A stretch of 64,000 nucleotides of DNA from positions 4,960,001-5,024,000 of the forward strand of contig NC_013947.1 of the NCBI RefSeq assembly GCF_000024545.1. The letters run 5' to 3'. The notes below the pieces were generated by a model, which ran no database searches, was not told the DNA's origin, and saw only the letters and a list, made by a program, of their open reading frames with translations. Both the position numbers and the translations under genes were made by a program. Shown here piece after piece: positions 18,333-26,371 of the stretch. Within the stretch, counting starts at the first letter, position 1, and every line of letters starts with the position of its first letter. The DNA is from Stackebrandtia nassauensis DSM 44728 (GTDB taxonomy: Bacteria; Actinomycetota; Actinomycetes; Mycobacteriales; Micromonosporaceae).

Positions 18333-18359
18333 TTTTCCACAACCCCCGCGTTGTCCACA
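18333..18359 (+). promoter_or_regulatory. Two DnaA boxes in tandem
   Basis: TTTTCCACA (18333-18341) and TTGTCCACA (18351-18359) lie in the same orientation, 18 bp start to start. The second is the preferred actinobacterial DnaA box; the first differs at one base. They sit about 100 bp upstream of the SSB gene. Confidence 0.55.
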
Positions 18360-18460
18360 GGCCATTCACCCAACACTGGCCCACCCCCACCCTGCCCACG
18401 GAAGCTGGAGACGAACCGGCCGGTTCCCGCCATTCACATCTTCCGAACTGGAGCAACGCC

Positions 18461-18817
18461 ATGTACGACACCTGCATCACCGTCGTGGGAAACGTCTGCA
18501 CCAAGCCGATCCAGCGGCAGTTTCCCACCGGTTCCATGACCGATTTCAAGGTCGCCTCCACCTCCCGCCGCTTCGACAAGGAACTCGGCAAATGGGTCGA
18601 CGGCGACGAGCTGTTCATCCGGGTTGCCTGCTGGCGCGCCCTGGCGCAGCACGTCTACAAGTCGGTGCGGGTCGGCGACCCCGTCATCATCCGCGGCCGC
18701 CTCTACTCCCGCCGCTACACCGACAAGGACGAGGTCCCACGCACCGCCTTCGAGATCAGCGCCCAGGCCATCGGACACGACCTGTCCCGAGGCGTCGGGC
18801 AGTTCTCGAGGGTCTAG
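18461..18817 (+). CDS. ssb: Single-stranded DNA-binding protein paralog, apparently truncated by an amber codon
   Basis: 118 residues. The OB-fold SSB signature is present (TCITVVGNVCTKPI, FKVASTSRRFDKE, FIRVACWRALAQH, VGDPVIIRGRLYSRRY). A GGAG ribosome site precedes the ATG. The frame ends at TAG 18815-18817 after GQFSRV. In the same frame 40 more codons follow, beginning SSTNTPLGGGETGS and ending EREPALSA at TGA 18938-18940, with an acidic, SSB-tail-like composition. It therefore looks like a longer SSB cut by a nonsense change or sequencing error. SSB coats single-stranded DNA; paralogs often act in competence or sporulation. Confidence 0.85.
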   Translation: MYDTCITVVGNVCTKPIQRQFPTGSMTDFKVASTSRRFDKELGKWVDGDELFIRVACWRALAQHVYKSVRVGDPVIIRGRLYSRRYTDKDEVPRTAFEISAQAIGHDLSRGVGQFSRV

Positions 18818-18960
18818 TCCTCGACGAACACCCCGCTGGGCGGCGGCGAGACCGGTTCCACGGCCTTCGACGCCATCGTGGAGTCCATTGACCTGTCCGC
18901 CGAGTCCGACGCCGAACGCGAACCGGCCCTGTCGGCCTGACCGCCGTCCCACCACAAGCC

Positions 18961-19006
18961 GCCAGGGCCGCGAAACAGGGGTCTTGCAGGGGGACGCGGC
19001 CCTGGC
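18961..19006 (+). terminator. Hairpin after the extended ssb frame
   Basis: GCCAGGGCCGCG (18961-18972) pairs perfectly with CGCGGCCCTGGC (18995-19006) around a 22-nt loop. It starts 20 bp after the TGA that ends the extended SSB frame, not after the amber stop. There is no T-run. Confidence 0.45.
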
Positions 19007-19088
19007 TCCCCATCCCACCGGCGAACGGAGGAATCTGTCGCAGGCTCGAAGTACGGTTTCCGAACTACCTGATACGGAGAGGGAACCC

Positions 19089-19754
19089 ATGTCCACCTTT
19101 GTACTCATCCACGGCGCGAACAGCTCCAGCTGGGACTGGCATCTGGTCGCGCCGGAACTGCGCGCGCTCGGCCACGAGGTCATCGCCCCCGACCTCCCCA
19201 CCGGCAGCCCGACAGCGACCTTGACCGACTACACCGACGCGGTCGTCAAGGGCATCGAGGACCACGACCCCAAGGTCCCCGACGACCTGGTCGTCGTGGC
19301 CCACTCGCTGGGCGGCTTCACGGCCCCGCTGGTGTGCCACCGGGTCCCGGCCCGACTGCTGGTCCTGGTCAACGGCATGATCCCGCGCCCTGGCGAAACC
19401 GTCGCCGACTGGTGGTCCAACACCGGCCAGAGCGAGGCAACGGCGGGCACCGACTACGACGAGCACGAGACCTTCTTCCACGACGTCACCCCCGAGCTGG
19501 AGGCCAAAGCGCTGGCCCAGGTCACCGGCCAGGGCGAAGCCGCGATGCTCCAACCCTGGCCCGCCGAGTCCTGGCCCGAGGTCCCCACCAAGCACCTGGT
19601 GGGCCGCGACGACCGCCTCTTCCCCGCCGTCTGGGCCCGAGGCCTCGCCCGGCAACGCCTGGGCATCACCACCGACGAGATGGACGGCGGCCACTACCTA
19701 GCCCTGTCGCGCCCCGCCGAACTGGCCCTACGCCTGGACGCCTACACCCACTAG
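19089..19754 (+). CDS. Alpha/beta hydrolase
   Basis: 221 residues. The oxyanion region LIHGANSSSWDWH is at the N-terminus, the nucleophile Ser is in VVAHSLGGF, the acid is probably in VGRDDRLFP and the His is in GGHYLALS. Size and motifs fit the small esterase group related to salicylate-binding/hydroxynitrile-lyase proteins. It is probably a cytoplasmic esterase; its substrate is unknown. Confidence 0.85.
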   Translation: MSTFVLIHGANSSSWDWHLVAPELRALGHEVIAPDLPTGSPTATLTDYTDAVVKGIEDHDPKVPDDLVVVAHSLGGFTAPLVCHRVPARLLVLVNGMIPRPGETVADWWSNTGQSEATAGTDYDEHETFFHDVTPELEAKALAQVTGQGEAAMLQPWPAESWPEVPTKHLVGRDDRLFPAVWARGLARQRLGITTDEMDGGHYLALSRPAELALRLDAYTH

Positions 19755-19762
19755 CCCGCGGC

Positions 19763-19855
19763 GCTAGCCGACGACAGCCAAGCCTGTCACTGCCCAGCTA
19801 GCCGAAGGCAGCCAAGCCTGTGACCGCCCAGCTGACCGATGACAGCCGAGCCCGG
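19763..19855. repeat. Three imperfect 34-bp tandem repeats
   Basis: Units begin GCTAGCCGA at 19763, GCTAGCCGA at 19797 and GCTGACCGA at 19831, each 34 bp apart. All contain a CAGCC-AGCC-type core, and the third is cut short near 19855. They fill the gap between two convergent genes and encode nothing obvious. Confidence 0.65.
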
Positions 19856-19918
19856 GCCCGGCTACCCGTGCCACGGCGCTGGCCGTTACCGACGCCGAGC
19901 GGTCTTCCGGTCGCCAGT

Positions 19919-22618
19919 TCAGCCGCCGTAAGCCTCGAACTCGTAGATCCGAGCGGCGGGGTCGCCGTTGTTCGTCGGCGTCGTGATGCTCAGCCTCACA
20001 TATCGCGCCGAGGTGTCGCTGATGTCGTGATACGTACGGCTGGCACGCTTACCCGACGCCGAAGCCACGTCAGTCCAGCTCTGCCCATCCACACTCGTCT
20101 GCATCGTGTACTTGCCGGTGTTCCAGCCGGTGGTCTCGCCACCCAGGCCCGCATGCTTGACGACAAACGCCGAAACCGTCCGCCGTGACCCCAGGTCAAC
20201 CCGCAGCCACTTGGTCCCCGAGACCTTCGAACACCACTTACTGTTCCCCGACAAGCTGCCGTCCACGGCCTTGCCCGCCGACTCCGAGCTCGCACACGCC
20301 GCCGTCCCCGTAGCGGGCTTCCCCTCGGCCAGGTTCTCCCCCAACCGAGGCGCGGCGGGCGGCTGGTTACCCCCGTCGGTGAACGACGGCGGCACAGCGT
20401 CAGTGGCCGTCCCCCAATCGCTGGCCTTGTCGCCCATCACGTAGTCCAAAGTAGCCCCGTCCGCGATGTCGCGATAGGTCAGCCACGACTTCGCATGCGG
20501 CTTCCCATTGAGCGACAACGACTCCACATACCGATTCCCCGCCCCGGCACCTTCCCCGTTGATCTGGATGTCCCCACCCGGCCGCTCGATCCGAGCCGAA
20601 GCGAACGCCGGACCATGCAGGGCAAGCGTGTCAACCCCCGGCGTCGGCGGATACATCCCCAACGCCGACCACACATACCAAGCCGAGGTCGCACCCAGGT
20701 CATCGTTGCCCGGCAACCCACCGGGCCCGGTCGTGAACGACTCGTCCATGACCCGTCGCACGGCATCCATCGTCTCGCTCGGCTTCCCCGCGAAGTGGTA
20801 AGCCCACGGCACCCCGTGCTCCGGCTCGTTCCCGATGTAGAAGTACGGCCGCGACAACCCACCGTTCAGCTCGGTGAAGTGATGGTCCAACCGCTGCACC
20901 GCGGTCTGAGGTCCACCCATCGCGTCAATGAGTCCCTTGTAGTTGTACGGAACCATCCAGGTGTACTGCGAAGCGTTCCCCTCGGTATACCCGTCGGGGC
21001 TGGCCGGGTTCAACGGCCAAGGCCAGCTACCGTCCGCCTGCCGATCATGAACATAACCCGAGTCAGTGTTGAAGACGTTGTACCACCACTGAGCCCGCTC
21101 CATGTGCGTGTCATACGAACCGTCGTCCCCCAAGGCCTTCGCGAACGAAGCCACCGCGAAATCCGAAGTGGAGTACTCCAGCGAGTCCGACGGATCCTCA
21201 TGGATGAACTTCCGCTCCTCGTACCCGGCCTGCCGTCCCCGTATCGGCGACCCCTGCATGGTCCCGCCCTCCGAAGCCTTCTCCATCAACCGCAACGCCT
21301 CGGCCGTGTCGAAGTCCCGAGCGCCGAAAGCATGCGCGCTGGCCACCACGATCGGCCCCGGATCACCGGTCATGACGAAGTGCTCGTTGTTGTTGTGCGA
21401 CCACTTGGGCAGCAACCCCCCTTGCTGTCCATCCAGGATCATCGACTTCACAATGTCCCCGGTCTCGTCCGGAGCCACCAAAGCGATCAGCGAAGCCCAC
21501 GACCGATAGATGTCCCACCCCGAGTAGTTCTGATAGACCGGATGGCCCGCCCGGTGCACCTTCCCGTCGAACCCCCGATAGTCACCGTTCACATCGCTGG
21601 CGATATTCGGATTCTGCAACACGTGATACAGCGCGGTGTAGAACTTCTGCAACTGCTCCTCGCCACCACCGCCAACCTCGACGCGGCCCAACATCTCGTC
21701 CCACGACGCCTTCGCCTTGGCACGCACCGCGTCGAAGTCAAACCCGTCCTGCTCCGCCGCCAGATTGGCCCGAGCCCCCGCGGCACTGACGAACGACATC
21801 CCGATCTTCGCGTTGACCTGCGGCCCGCCGTCCCCGAACTCGACATAAGCCCCCGTCCGCGTCCCACTGACCTGCGACTGCCCGGGCGAAACCGTGCCAC
21901 CGCTCCACGTCCCGTGCCCGCTCGGATCCCGATCGAACTCGATCACATAGAAGATCTTGTAAGTCTTATTGGCCCCGCAGAACCCGCCCCCCGTGAACAC
22001 GCCCGAAACGCTGCGCCCGTCCACGGCAATGGACCCACTCCGCTCCCCGGTGGCACTGCGACTGGCGTTCACCAGCACCCGCGAACCCTCCCCGGCCGGG
22101 AAGCTCATCCGCATGGCCGAAGTCCTGGTGGTCGCCGACAACTCCACCTCGGTGCCACCGTAAGTGTCCAAAGTCGCCGAATAGTACCCCGGGCTCGCGG
22201 TCTCCGCGTCCTTGTCGTGTTTAGCCGCATAGCCGGTCCAGTTCGTCCCCGGCGACGCGCCGAGATCCCCGGTCATCGGCAGAATCCCGACGTCCTCATT
22301 GTTCGCACACCCCGCGCCGTTGAAGTGCGTGAGGCTGAACTCCTCAATAGAGTCATCGCTGTACCGGTACCCGGACGGCGATCCGGTCGGCGTGTCTGGA
22401 CTCAACTGCGTCATCCCAAACGGGACACTCGCCCCCGGATACGTACTCCCGCCAGCACCACCGGGCACCGGATTGGGCGAATTACTGTCATCGGTACCGA
22501 TGAACGGATTCACATGACCACTGGGCGCCTGGGCGGCCACGGCAGTAGCCGGGACGACAACGACGCCCGCGGCCAGCAAGATCGCTACGGTCACAACGGT
22601 ACGGGGCATCGTGGGCAT
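19919..22618 (-). CDS. Secreted GH92 alpha-mannosidase with C-terminal F5/8 type C domain
   Basis: 899 residues with a Sec signal peptide (cleavage after about ATAVAAQA). The GH92 hallmarks are VNPFIGTDDSN, PGASVPFGMTQLSPDTP, YSGWDIYRSWASL and PGNDDLGATSAWYVWSALG. After a linker, about 140 C-terminal residues form an F5/8 type C (discoidin, CBM32-like) domain with WLRVDLGSRR and YVRLSITTP. GH92 enzymes are calcium-dependent exo-alpha-mannosidases, mostly alpha-1,2, acting on N-glycans or yeast mannan. The lectin-like domain probably holds the enzyme on polymeric substrate. No transporter is adjacent. Confidence 0.93.
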   Translation of the reverse strand: MPTMPRTVVTVAILLAAGVVVVPATAVAAQAPSGHVNPFIGTDDSNSPNPVPGGAGGSTYPGASVPFGMTQLSPDTPTGSPSGYRYSDDSIEEFSLTHFNGAGCANNEDVGILPMTGDLGASPGTNWTGYAAKHDKDAETASPGYYSATLDTYGGTEVELSATTRTSAMRMSFPAGEGSRVLVNASRSATGERSGSIAVDGRSVSGVFTGGGFCGANKTYKIFYVIEFDRDPSGHGTWSGGTVSPGQSQVSGTRTGAYVEFGDGGPQVNAKIGMSFVSAAGARANLAAEQDGFDFDAVRAKAKASWDEMLGRVEVGGGGEEQLQKFYTALYHVLQNPNIASDVNGDYRGFDGKVHRAGHPVYQNYSGWDIYRSWASLIALVAPDETGDIVKSMILDGQQGGLLPKWSHNNNEHFVMTGDPGPIVVASAHAFGARDFDTAEALRLMEKASEGGTMQGSPIRGRQAGYEERKFIHEDPSDSLEYSTSDFAVASFAKALGDDGSYDTHMERAQWWYNVFNTDSGYVHDRQADGSWPWPLNPASPDGYTEGNASQYTWMVPYNYKGLIDAMGGPQTAVQRLDHHFTELNGGLSRPYFYIGNEPEHGVPWAYHFAGKPSETMDAVRRVMDESFTTGPGGLPGNDDLGATSAWYVWSALGMYPPTPGVDTLALHGPAFASARIERPGGDIQINGEGAGAGNRYVESLSLNGKPHAKSWLTYRDIADGATLDYVMGDKASDWGTATDAVPPSFTDGGNQPPAAPRLGENLAEGKPATGTAACASSESAGKAVDGSLSGNSKWCSKVSGTKWLRVDLGSRRTVSAFVVKHAGLGGETTGWNTGKYTMQTSVDGQSWTDVASASGKRASRTYHDISDTSARYVRLSITTPTNNGDPAARIYEFEAYGG

Positions 22619-22716
22619 GTCGTTCTCCGCAGGGGTGGGGTCACTCAGGGTGTACGCCGAACCTACTGACCCACCGCAACCACGTCAATACCCCAAGCCC
22701 CTCGTTCGCCACATGT

Positions 22717-23394
22717 TCACCGCCCCCGCAAAACATCCTCCACACTCGACTCTCGCGGCCCGGGATAGACCGGTTCTCGTCCCATCAAGACATCCCACCC
22801 CGCCTTCACGTTCGCGGCCCACTCCCGCACCGTCCCCACCTTCCAGGGCCGCGGATACCGCCGCACCGAATCGTCCCCCACCCCGTTGGCCTCAATCCCG
22901 GCCTGCCGACACAACGTCACCGCCCGCTCCACATGAAACCCCTGGGTAACCACGGTCAACGCCTCCACCCCGAAAACCTCCCGGGCCCGCACACAAGAGT
23001 CATAGGTGTCAAACCCCGCATAATCCCCCACCACCCTCTCCCCGGGCACCCCCCGCTCGATCAACCACTCCCGCATCGGATCCACCTCGTTGTACTCCTC
23101 CTGCCCGTTGTCCCCGCTGACCAACACCACCTCGGCTTTCCCCGCCTCATACAACCGCCGAGCCAACTCCAACCGCGCCTCCAAGAACGGCGACGGCCGC
23201 CCACCCTCGTAAACCCGCGCCCCGAGCACCATCACCACGGGAGCCTTCGGAACCTCCCCCACCCCATAGACATGCCCGTCCGCCCCCGCCGCAACCCACC
23301 ACCGAGCCACCCCCACCACCGCACTCAACCCCAAACTCGCCACCAAAGCGAGCACCACCAACCGCCGAAAACTCCACCACCGCAACACACGCAT
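22717..23394 (-). CDS. YdcF/SanA-type (DUF218) membrane protein
   Basis: 225 residues from ATG 23394; an ATG at 23445 would add 17 glycine-rich residues. One N-terminal transmembrane helix precedes a DUF218 domain with VVMVLGARVYEGGRPSP, VLVSGDNGQEEYNEV and ALTVVTQGFHVERA. E. coli SanA influences vancomycin exclusion and envelope integrity; the biochemical role of DUF218 proteins is unclear. Codons here favour G endings, unlike the 3' neighbours. Confidence 0.85.
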   Translation of the reverse strand: MRVLRWWSFRRLVVLALVASLGLSAVVGVARWWVAAGADGHVYGVGEVPKAPVVMVLGARVYEGGRPSPFLEARLELARRLYEAGKAEVVLVSGDNGQEEYNEVDPMREWLIERGVPGERVVGDYAGFDTYDSCVRAREVFGVEALTVVTQGFHVERAVTLCRQAGIEANGVGDDSVRRYPRPWKVGTVREWAANVKAGWDVLMGREPVYPGPRESSVEDVLRGR

Positions 23395-23503
23395 CACCCC
23401 ACCCAAGCTATCCCCACCCCCGCCACCCCCTATGACCCAAGCCACCCGTTTACCCGGATGCGAGCCCCTCCCACCGTCATGTAGTCTTACCGTCGTTCAA
23501 CGC

Positions 23504-23579
23504 GCTCCTGTCGTCTAGTGGCCTAGGACGCCGCCCTCTCAAGGCGGTAACGGCGGTTCGAATCCGCTCAGGAGTACCA
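23504..23579 (+). tRNA. tRNA-Glu (anticodon CTC)
   Basis: The acceptor stem GCTCCTG (23504-23510) pairs with CAGGAGT (23569-23575). The anticodon arm CCGCC-CTCTCAA-GGCGG gives anticodon CTC at 23538-23540, and the T arm has GGTTCGAATCC. The discriminator A (23576) is followed by an encoded CCA (23577-23579). Confidence 0.96.
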
Positions 23580-23582
23580 AGG

Positions 23583-23607
23583 ATGCCTGGCCAATGGCCA
23601 GGCATTT
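23583..23607 (+). terminator. Rho-independent terminator after tRNA-Glu
   Basis: ATGCCTGGCC (23583-23592) and GGCCAGGCAT (23596-23605) form a 10-bp stem with a 3-nt loop followed by TT. It begins 3 bp after the encoded CCA. Confidence 0.8.
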
Positions 23608-23710
23608 CGCGTATCCGGCCATCGACCCGAAGCCGGGCCACCGGGTGGTTGGGCGTCCCGCGATAATCTGGTCCGCCCCTCATCTCCCCGGACCAGAAGG
23701 TGATAACCCC

Positions 23711-24838
23711 TTGGGACTGTCGCATTGGGACCAAAAGGGATTCCGCAGGCATCGGCGGCGGCAGTGGATGTACATATCCGTGACCGTGGCGCTCGCCGCG
23801 TCCATGCTGGTCGTCGCCTGGAGGTACGGGGACGGATTCGCGCAGAACCTCCTGGTCGAGCTCGGTGGCGGGCTGCTGCTGCTGGTCGGGGCCGGAGTGC
23901 TGTTGGACAAGGCTCTGACCAGGTTCCAGGTCAGGGAGGTCGAAGCACTCCGCAATCTGGACCAGAACGCGGTCGCCGAGAACTTCGCCGCCTCACATCG
24001 TCAGATCGACATCCTCGGCGGCTGGTCCAGTCTGCTGACGGAGCGGCACGCCAAGTCGACGATCGATTCCCTGCGATCCGCCATCGGTAAGGGAGCCACC
24101 GTCCGCGTCTTGCTGCTGAACCCCTACGGGGACCCGGCGAGGATTCGGTCCGAGGAACTGGGACACAATCCCAACGTGCCGGAGGAGATCGTCCGGCAAC
24201 TGCGCAAGTTGCACGAGTTCTCCACCGAGCTCCCCAGGGACCAACGGCCCCGGATCGTCGTCCGCCTTTACTCGACGATGCCCGCGGTCCAGGCGAACCG
24301 TTGGGACGACAAGATGGTCATGGCCTTCTTGTCCCCCACGAGACCGACCAACGAGACCCAACAGCTGGAGACCTTCGTGTCCACGCCGTTGGCGGAGTTC
24401 GTCATCGACAAGTTCGAGACGATCTGGAACGGAGCCACCATCAGCTTCGGCGAGTACATGTCGACCACCGGAGTCCTGAAGGGCCGAAACGGATCGGAAC
24501 TGACCAGCGCGCTGGAGTACTTCCGGGTCGGCAACGTGACCTACGTCAGCGGGGAAGAGCTCAGCGAATGGCTGGACCACCACGCGCTGACCGAGGTGAG
24601 ACTGACGTGGGCACCCGCTCAGAACCTGGGCATCTCGCCGGGCACGTACTGGCTGGACCGGGTCACCGAGTCCGGCGGTGCCACGGATGAGTCAGCCAAG
24701 CCTCGTGCCCTGCAGGAAGCGAAGCGGGTGCGACGCCACTACGAGGCGAAGTACGGCAAGAGCTCACTCCCCATCTACCGACTCATCCGCGACGAACCCG
24801 GCCCGGCAGCCGCGACCGACGCCCCGACCCTGGACTGA
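23711..24838 (+). CDS. Two-helix membrane protein with a PLD-like cytoplasmic domain
   Basis: 375 residues from TTG 23711, chosen for the AGAAGG ribosome site 10 bp upstream; the frame is open upstream to 23594. Two transmembrane helices lie near residues 19-37 and 49-67, then a cytoplasmic region with IDILGGW, VRVLLLNPYGDP and RLYSTMPAV, strands reminiscent of phospholipase D-like/DUF5919 folds. There is no HxK catalytic pair; NRWDDKMVMAFL takes that place. Function is unknown. This architecture recurs in bacterial sensing and defence proteins, but that is only a resemblance. It is the first gene after tRNA-Glu. Confidence 0.7.
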   Translation: MGLSHWDQKGFRRHRRRQWMYISVTVALAASMLVVAWRYGDGFAQNLLVELGGGLLLLVGAGVLLDKALTRFQVREVEALRNLDQNAVAENFAASHRQIDILGGWSSLLTERHAKSTIDSLRSAIGKGATVRVLLLNPYGDPARIRSEELGHNPNVPEEIVRQLRKLHEFSTELPRDQRPRIVVRLYSTMPAVQANRWDDKMVMAFLSPTRPTNETQQLETFVSTPLAEFVIDKFETIWNGATISFGEYMSTTGVLKGRNGSELTSALEYFRVGNVTYVSGEELSEWLDHHALTEVRLTWAPAQNLGISPGTYWLDRVTESGGATDESAKPRALQEAKRVRRHYEAKYGKSSLPIYRLIRDEPGPAAATDAPTLD

Positions 24839-24852
24839 GGGTTGGGCGAGGG

Positions 24853-24884
24853 TTGCATCTGGTACCTGGGTCCGGGTTTACCGT
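24853..24884 (+). promoter_or_regulatory. MerR-type promoter/operator of the regulator gene
   Basis: TTGCAT (24853-24858) and TACCGT (24879-24884) are separated by 20 bp, the long spacer typical of MerR-activated promoters. Within the spacer, GGTA (24861-24864) and TACC (24879-24882) mark the ends of an imperfect dyad. The -10 match is weak. Confidence 0.35.
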
Positions 24885-24891
24885 CGATGTC

Positions 24892-25344
24892 ATGGATAGC
24901 GAATCGATGGCGGGGATGCGGGTTGGGCAGGTCGCGGAGGCCGCTGGGGTTAATCGGGAGACGCTGCGGTATTACGAGCGGCGGGGGATCATTGCTGAGC
25001 CTGGGCGGACCGTCGGTGGGCATCGGTTGTATCCGCCGGAGACGGTGACGGTGTTGCGGGTGATCAAGGCCGCGCAGCGGCTGGGGTTCACTTTGGCCGA
25101 GGTGGAGGATTTGTTGGCGGTCGGGGTGCGTCGGCATGGTCGGCGGCGGGATGTGGGGCTGCGGGAGCGGGCGACGGTGAAGTTGGGTGAGGTGGAGCGG
25201 AGGATCGCGGATTTGACGGTGATCGCTGGGACGCTGCGGCGGGCTATCGCGGCTGGGTGTGACGATCTTGTGGAGTGTGCGGGTAACGAGTGTTGCCCGA
25301 TTCCGTTTGCGGGTCTCGGTTCCGGCACGTCAGCTGCGGGGTAG
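24892..25344 (+). CDS. MerR-family regulator with a cysteine-rich C-terminus
   Basis: 150 residues. The winged HTH reads VGQVAEAAGVNRETLRYYERR, followed by the conserved GGHRLYPPE and the long dimerisation helix. The C-terminus ends CDDLVECAGNECCPIPF, with five cysteines (one CC pair), suggesting soft-metal or metalloid binding. MerR proteins twist promoters with long spacers to activate transcription. The next gene is a probable arsenite-type exporter, so this is likely its metal-responsive regulator; the actual inducer is not known. Confidence 0.85.
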   Translation: MDSESMAGMRVGQVAEAAGVNRETLRYYERRGIIAEPGRTVGGHRLYPPETVTVLRVIKAAQRLGFTLAEVEDLLAVGVRRHGRRRDVGLRERATVKLGEVERRIADLTVIAGTLRRAIAAGCDDLVECAGNECCPIPFAGLGSGTSAAG

Positions 25345-25381
25345 AGCCGTCTTGGATTTCGCGGGTGTGGTGGTGGGGTGG

Positions 25382-26371
25382 ATGGAGCGGCGCCAGGTTG
25401 GGGTTTACCTGGGGGCGTTGGTCGTGGGTGGGTTGATGGGGTGGATGCTGCCGTCGGTGGGGGCGGGGTTGGGGTTGGCGGTCAATCCGGTTTTGGGTGC
25501 GTTGTTGTTGGTGACGTTTCTTCAGGTTCCGGTGGGCAGGTTGGTGGGGTCGCTGCGGGATGGGCGGTTTGTGGCGGCCGTGTTGGTGGTCAATTTTGTT
25601 GCGGTGCCGTTGGTGGTGGCGGTGTTGTGGGTGTTGTTGCCAGCCGACGAGGCGGTGCGGGTTGGGGTGCTGTTGGTGTTGTTGACCCCGTGTGTGGATT
25701 ACGTGATCGTGTTCAGTGGGCTGGCCGGGGGGTCGAGTCGGCGGTTGTTGGCCGTGACGCCGTTGTTGTTGATCGTTCAGATGGTGTTGCTGCCGGTCTT
25801 CTTGTGGCTGTTCATGGGTGCGGGGTTTGCCGATGTTGTCGCGTTGGGGCCTTTTGTTGAGGCGTTTGTCGTGCTGATCGTTGTGCCCCTGGTTGTGGCG
25901 TGGGTTGGGCAGGGTTGGGCCGCGCGGTGGGCGACTGGTGCCAGGGTTTTGCGTGCGGCTGGCATGTCGATGGTGCCGCTCATGGCAGTCACCTTGGCCA
26001 TGGTGGTTGCTTCGCAGGTGCCTGAGCTTGACGGTGAGCTGGGGGCTGTCGGTGGTGTCGTTCCGTTTTACGTTGTGTTCTTTGTGGTCATGGTTTTCGT
26101 CGGGCGTGCTGTCGGGCGGGTGTTTGGGCTTGGGGTGGCCGCGGGGCGGGCGGTGGTGTTTTCGGGGGTTACCCGGAATTCGCTGGTGGTGCTGCCATTG
26201 GCGTTGGCGTTGCCCGGGGAGTTGGCCGCGGCCGCGGTTGTCGTTGTGGCGCAGACGATGGTTGAGGTTTGCGGGATGGTCGTTCTGGTTCGCTATTATC
26301 GGGCGCCAGTGGGACAGTTCGCTCTCGGACGAGGATCGGATGCGGGACAGCGGGACTCGGGACGCCAGTAG
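25382..26371 (+). CDS. ACR3-like arsenic resistance transporter (BASS superfamily)
   Basis: 329 residues with about ten hydrophobic helices. The start MERRQVGVYLGALVVGG is chosen from family similarity. LLVLLTPCVDYVIVFSGLAG is the key stretch: the cysteine of TPC corresponds to the arsenite-binding Cys region of ACR3-type exporters. Actinobacterial relatives are annotated as arsenic resistance or bile acid:sodium symporter-like proteins. It follows a MerR-type regulator and overlaps the patatin gene by 32 bp. Substrate is inferred. Confidence 0.75.
   Translation: MERRQVGVYLGALVVGGLMGWMLPSVGAGLGLAVNPVLGALLLVTFLQVPVGRLVGSLRDGRFVAAVLVVNFVAVPLVVAVLWVLLPADEAVRVGVLLVLLTPCVDYVIVFSGLAGGSSRRLLAVTPLLLIVQMVLLPVFLWLFMGAGFADVVALGPFVEAFVVLIVVPLVVAWVGQGWAARWATGARVLRAAGMSMVPLMAVTLAMVVASQVPELDGELGAVGGVVPFYVVFFVVMVFVGRAVGRVFGLGVAAGRAVVFSGVTRNSLVVLPLALALPGELAAAAVVVVAQTMVEVCGMVVLVRYYRAPVGQFALGRGSDAGQRDSGRQ

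Noticed and set aside
20495-22669. 724-codon plus-strand frame opposite the GH92 gene
   Set aside because: Pro/Arg-rich with no family features; the minus strand encodes a complete GH92 enzyme with signal peptide and F5/8 C domain.
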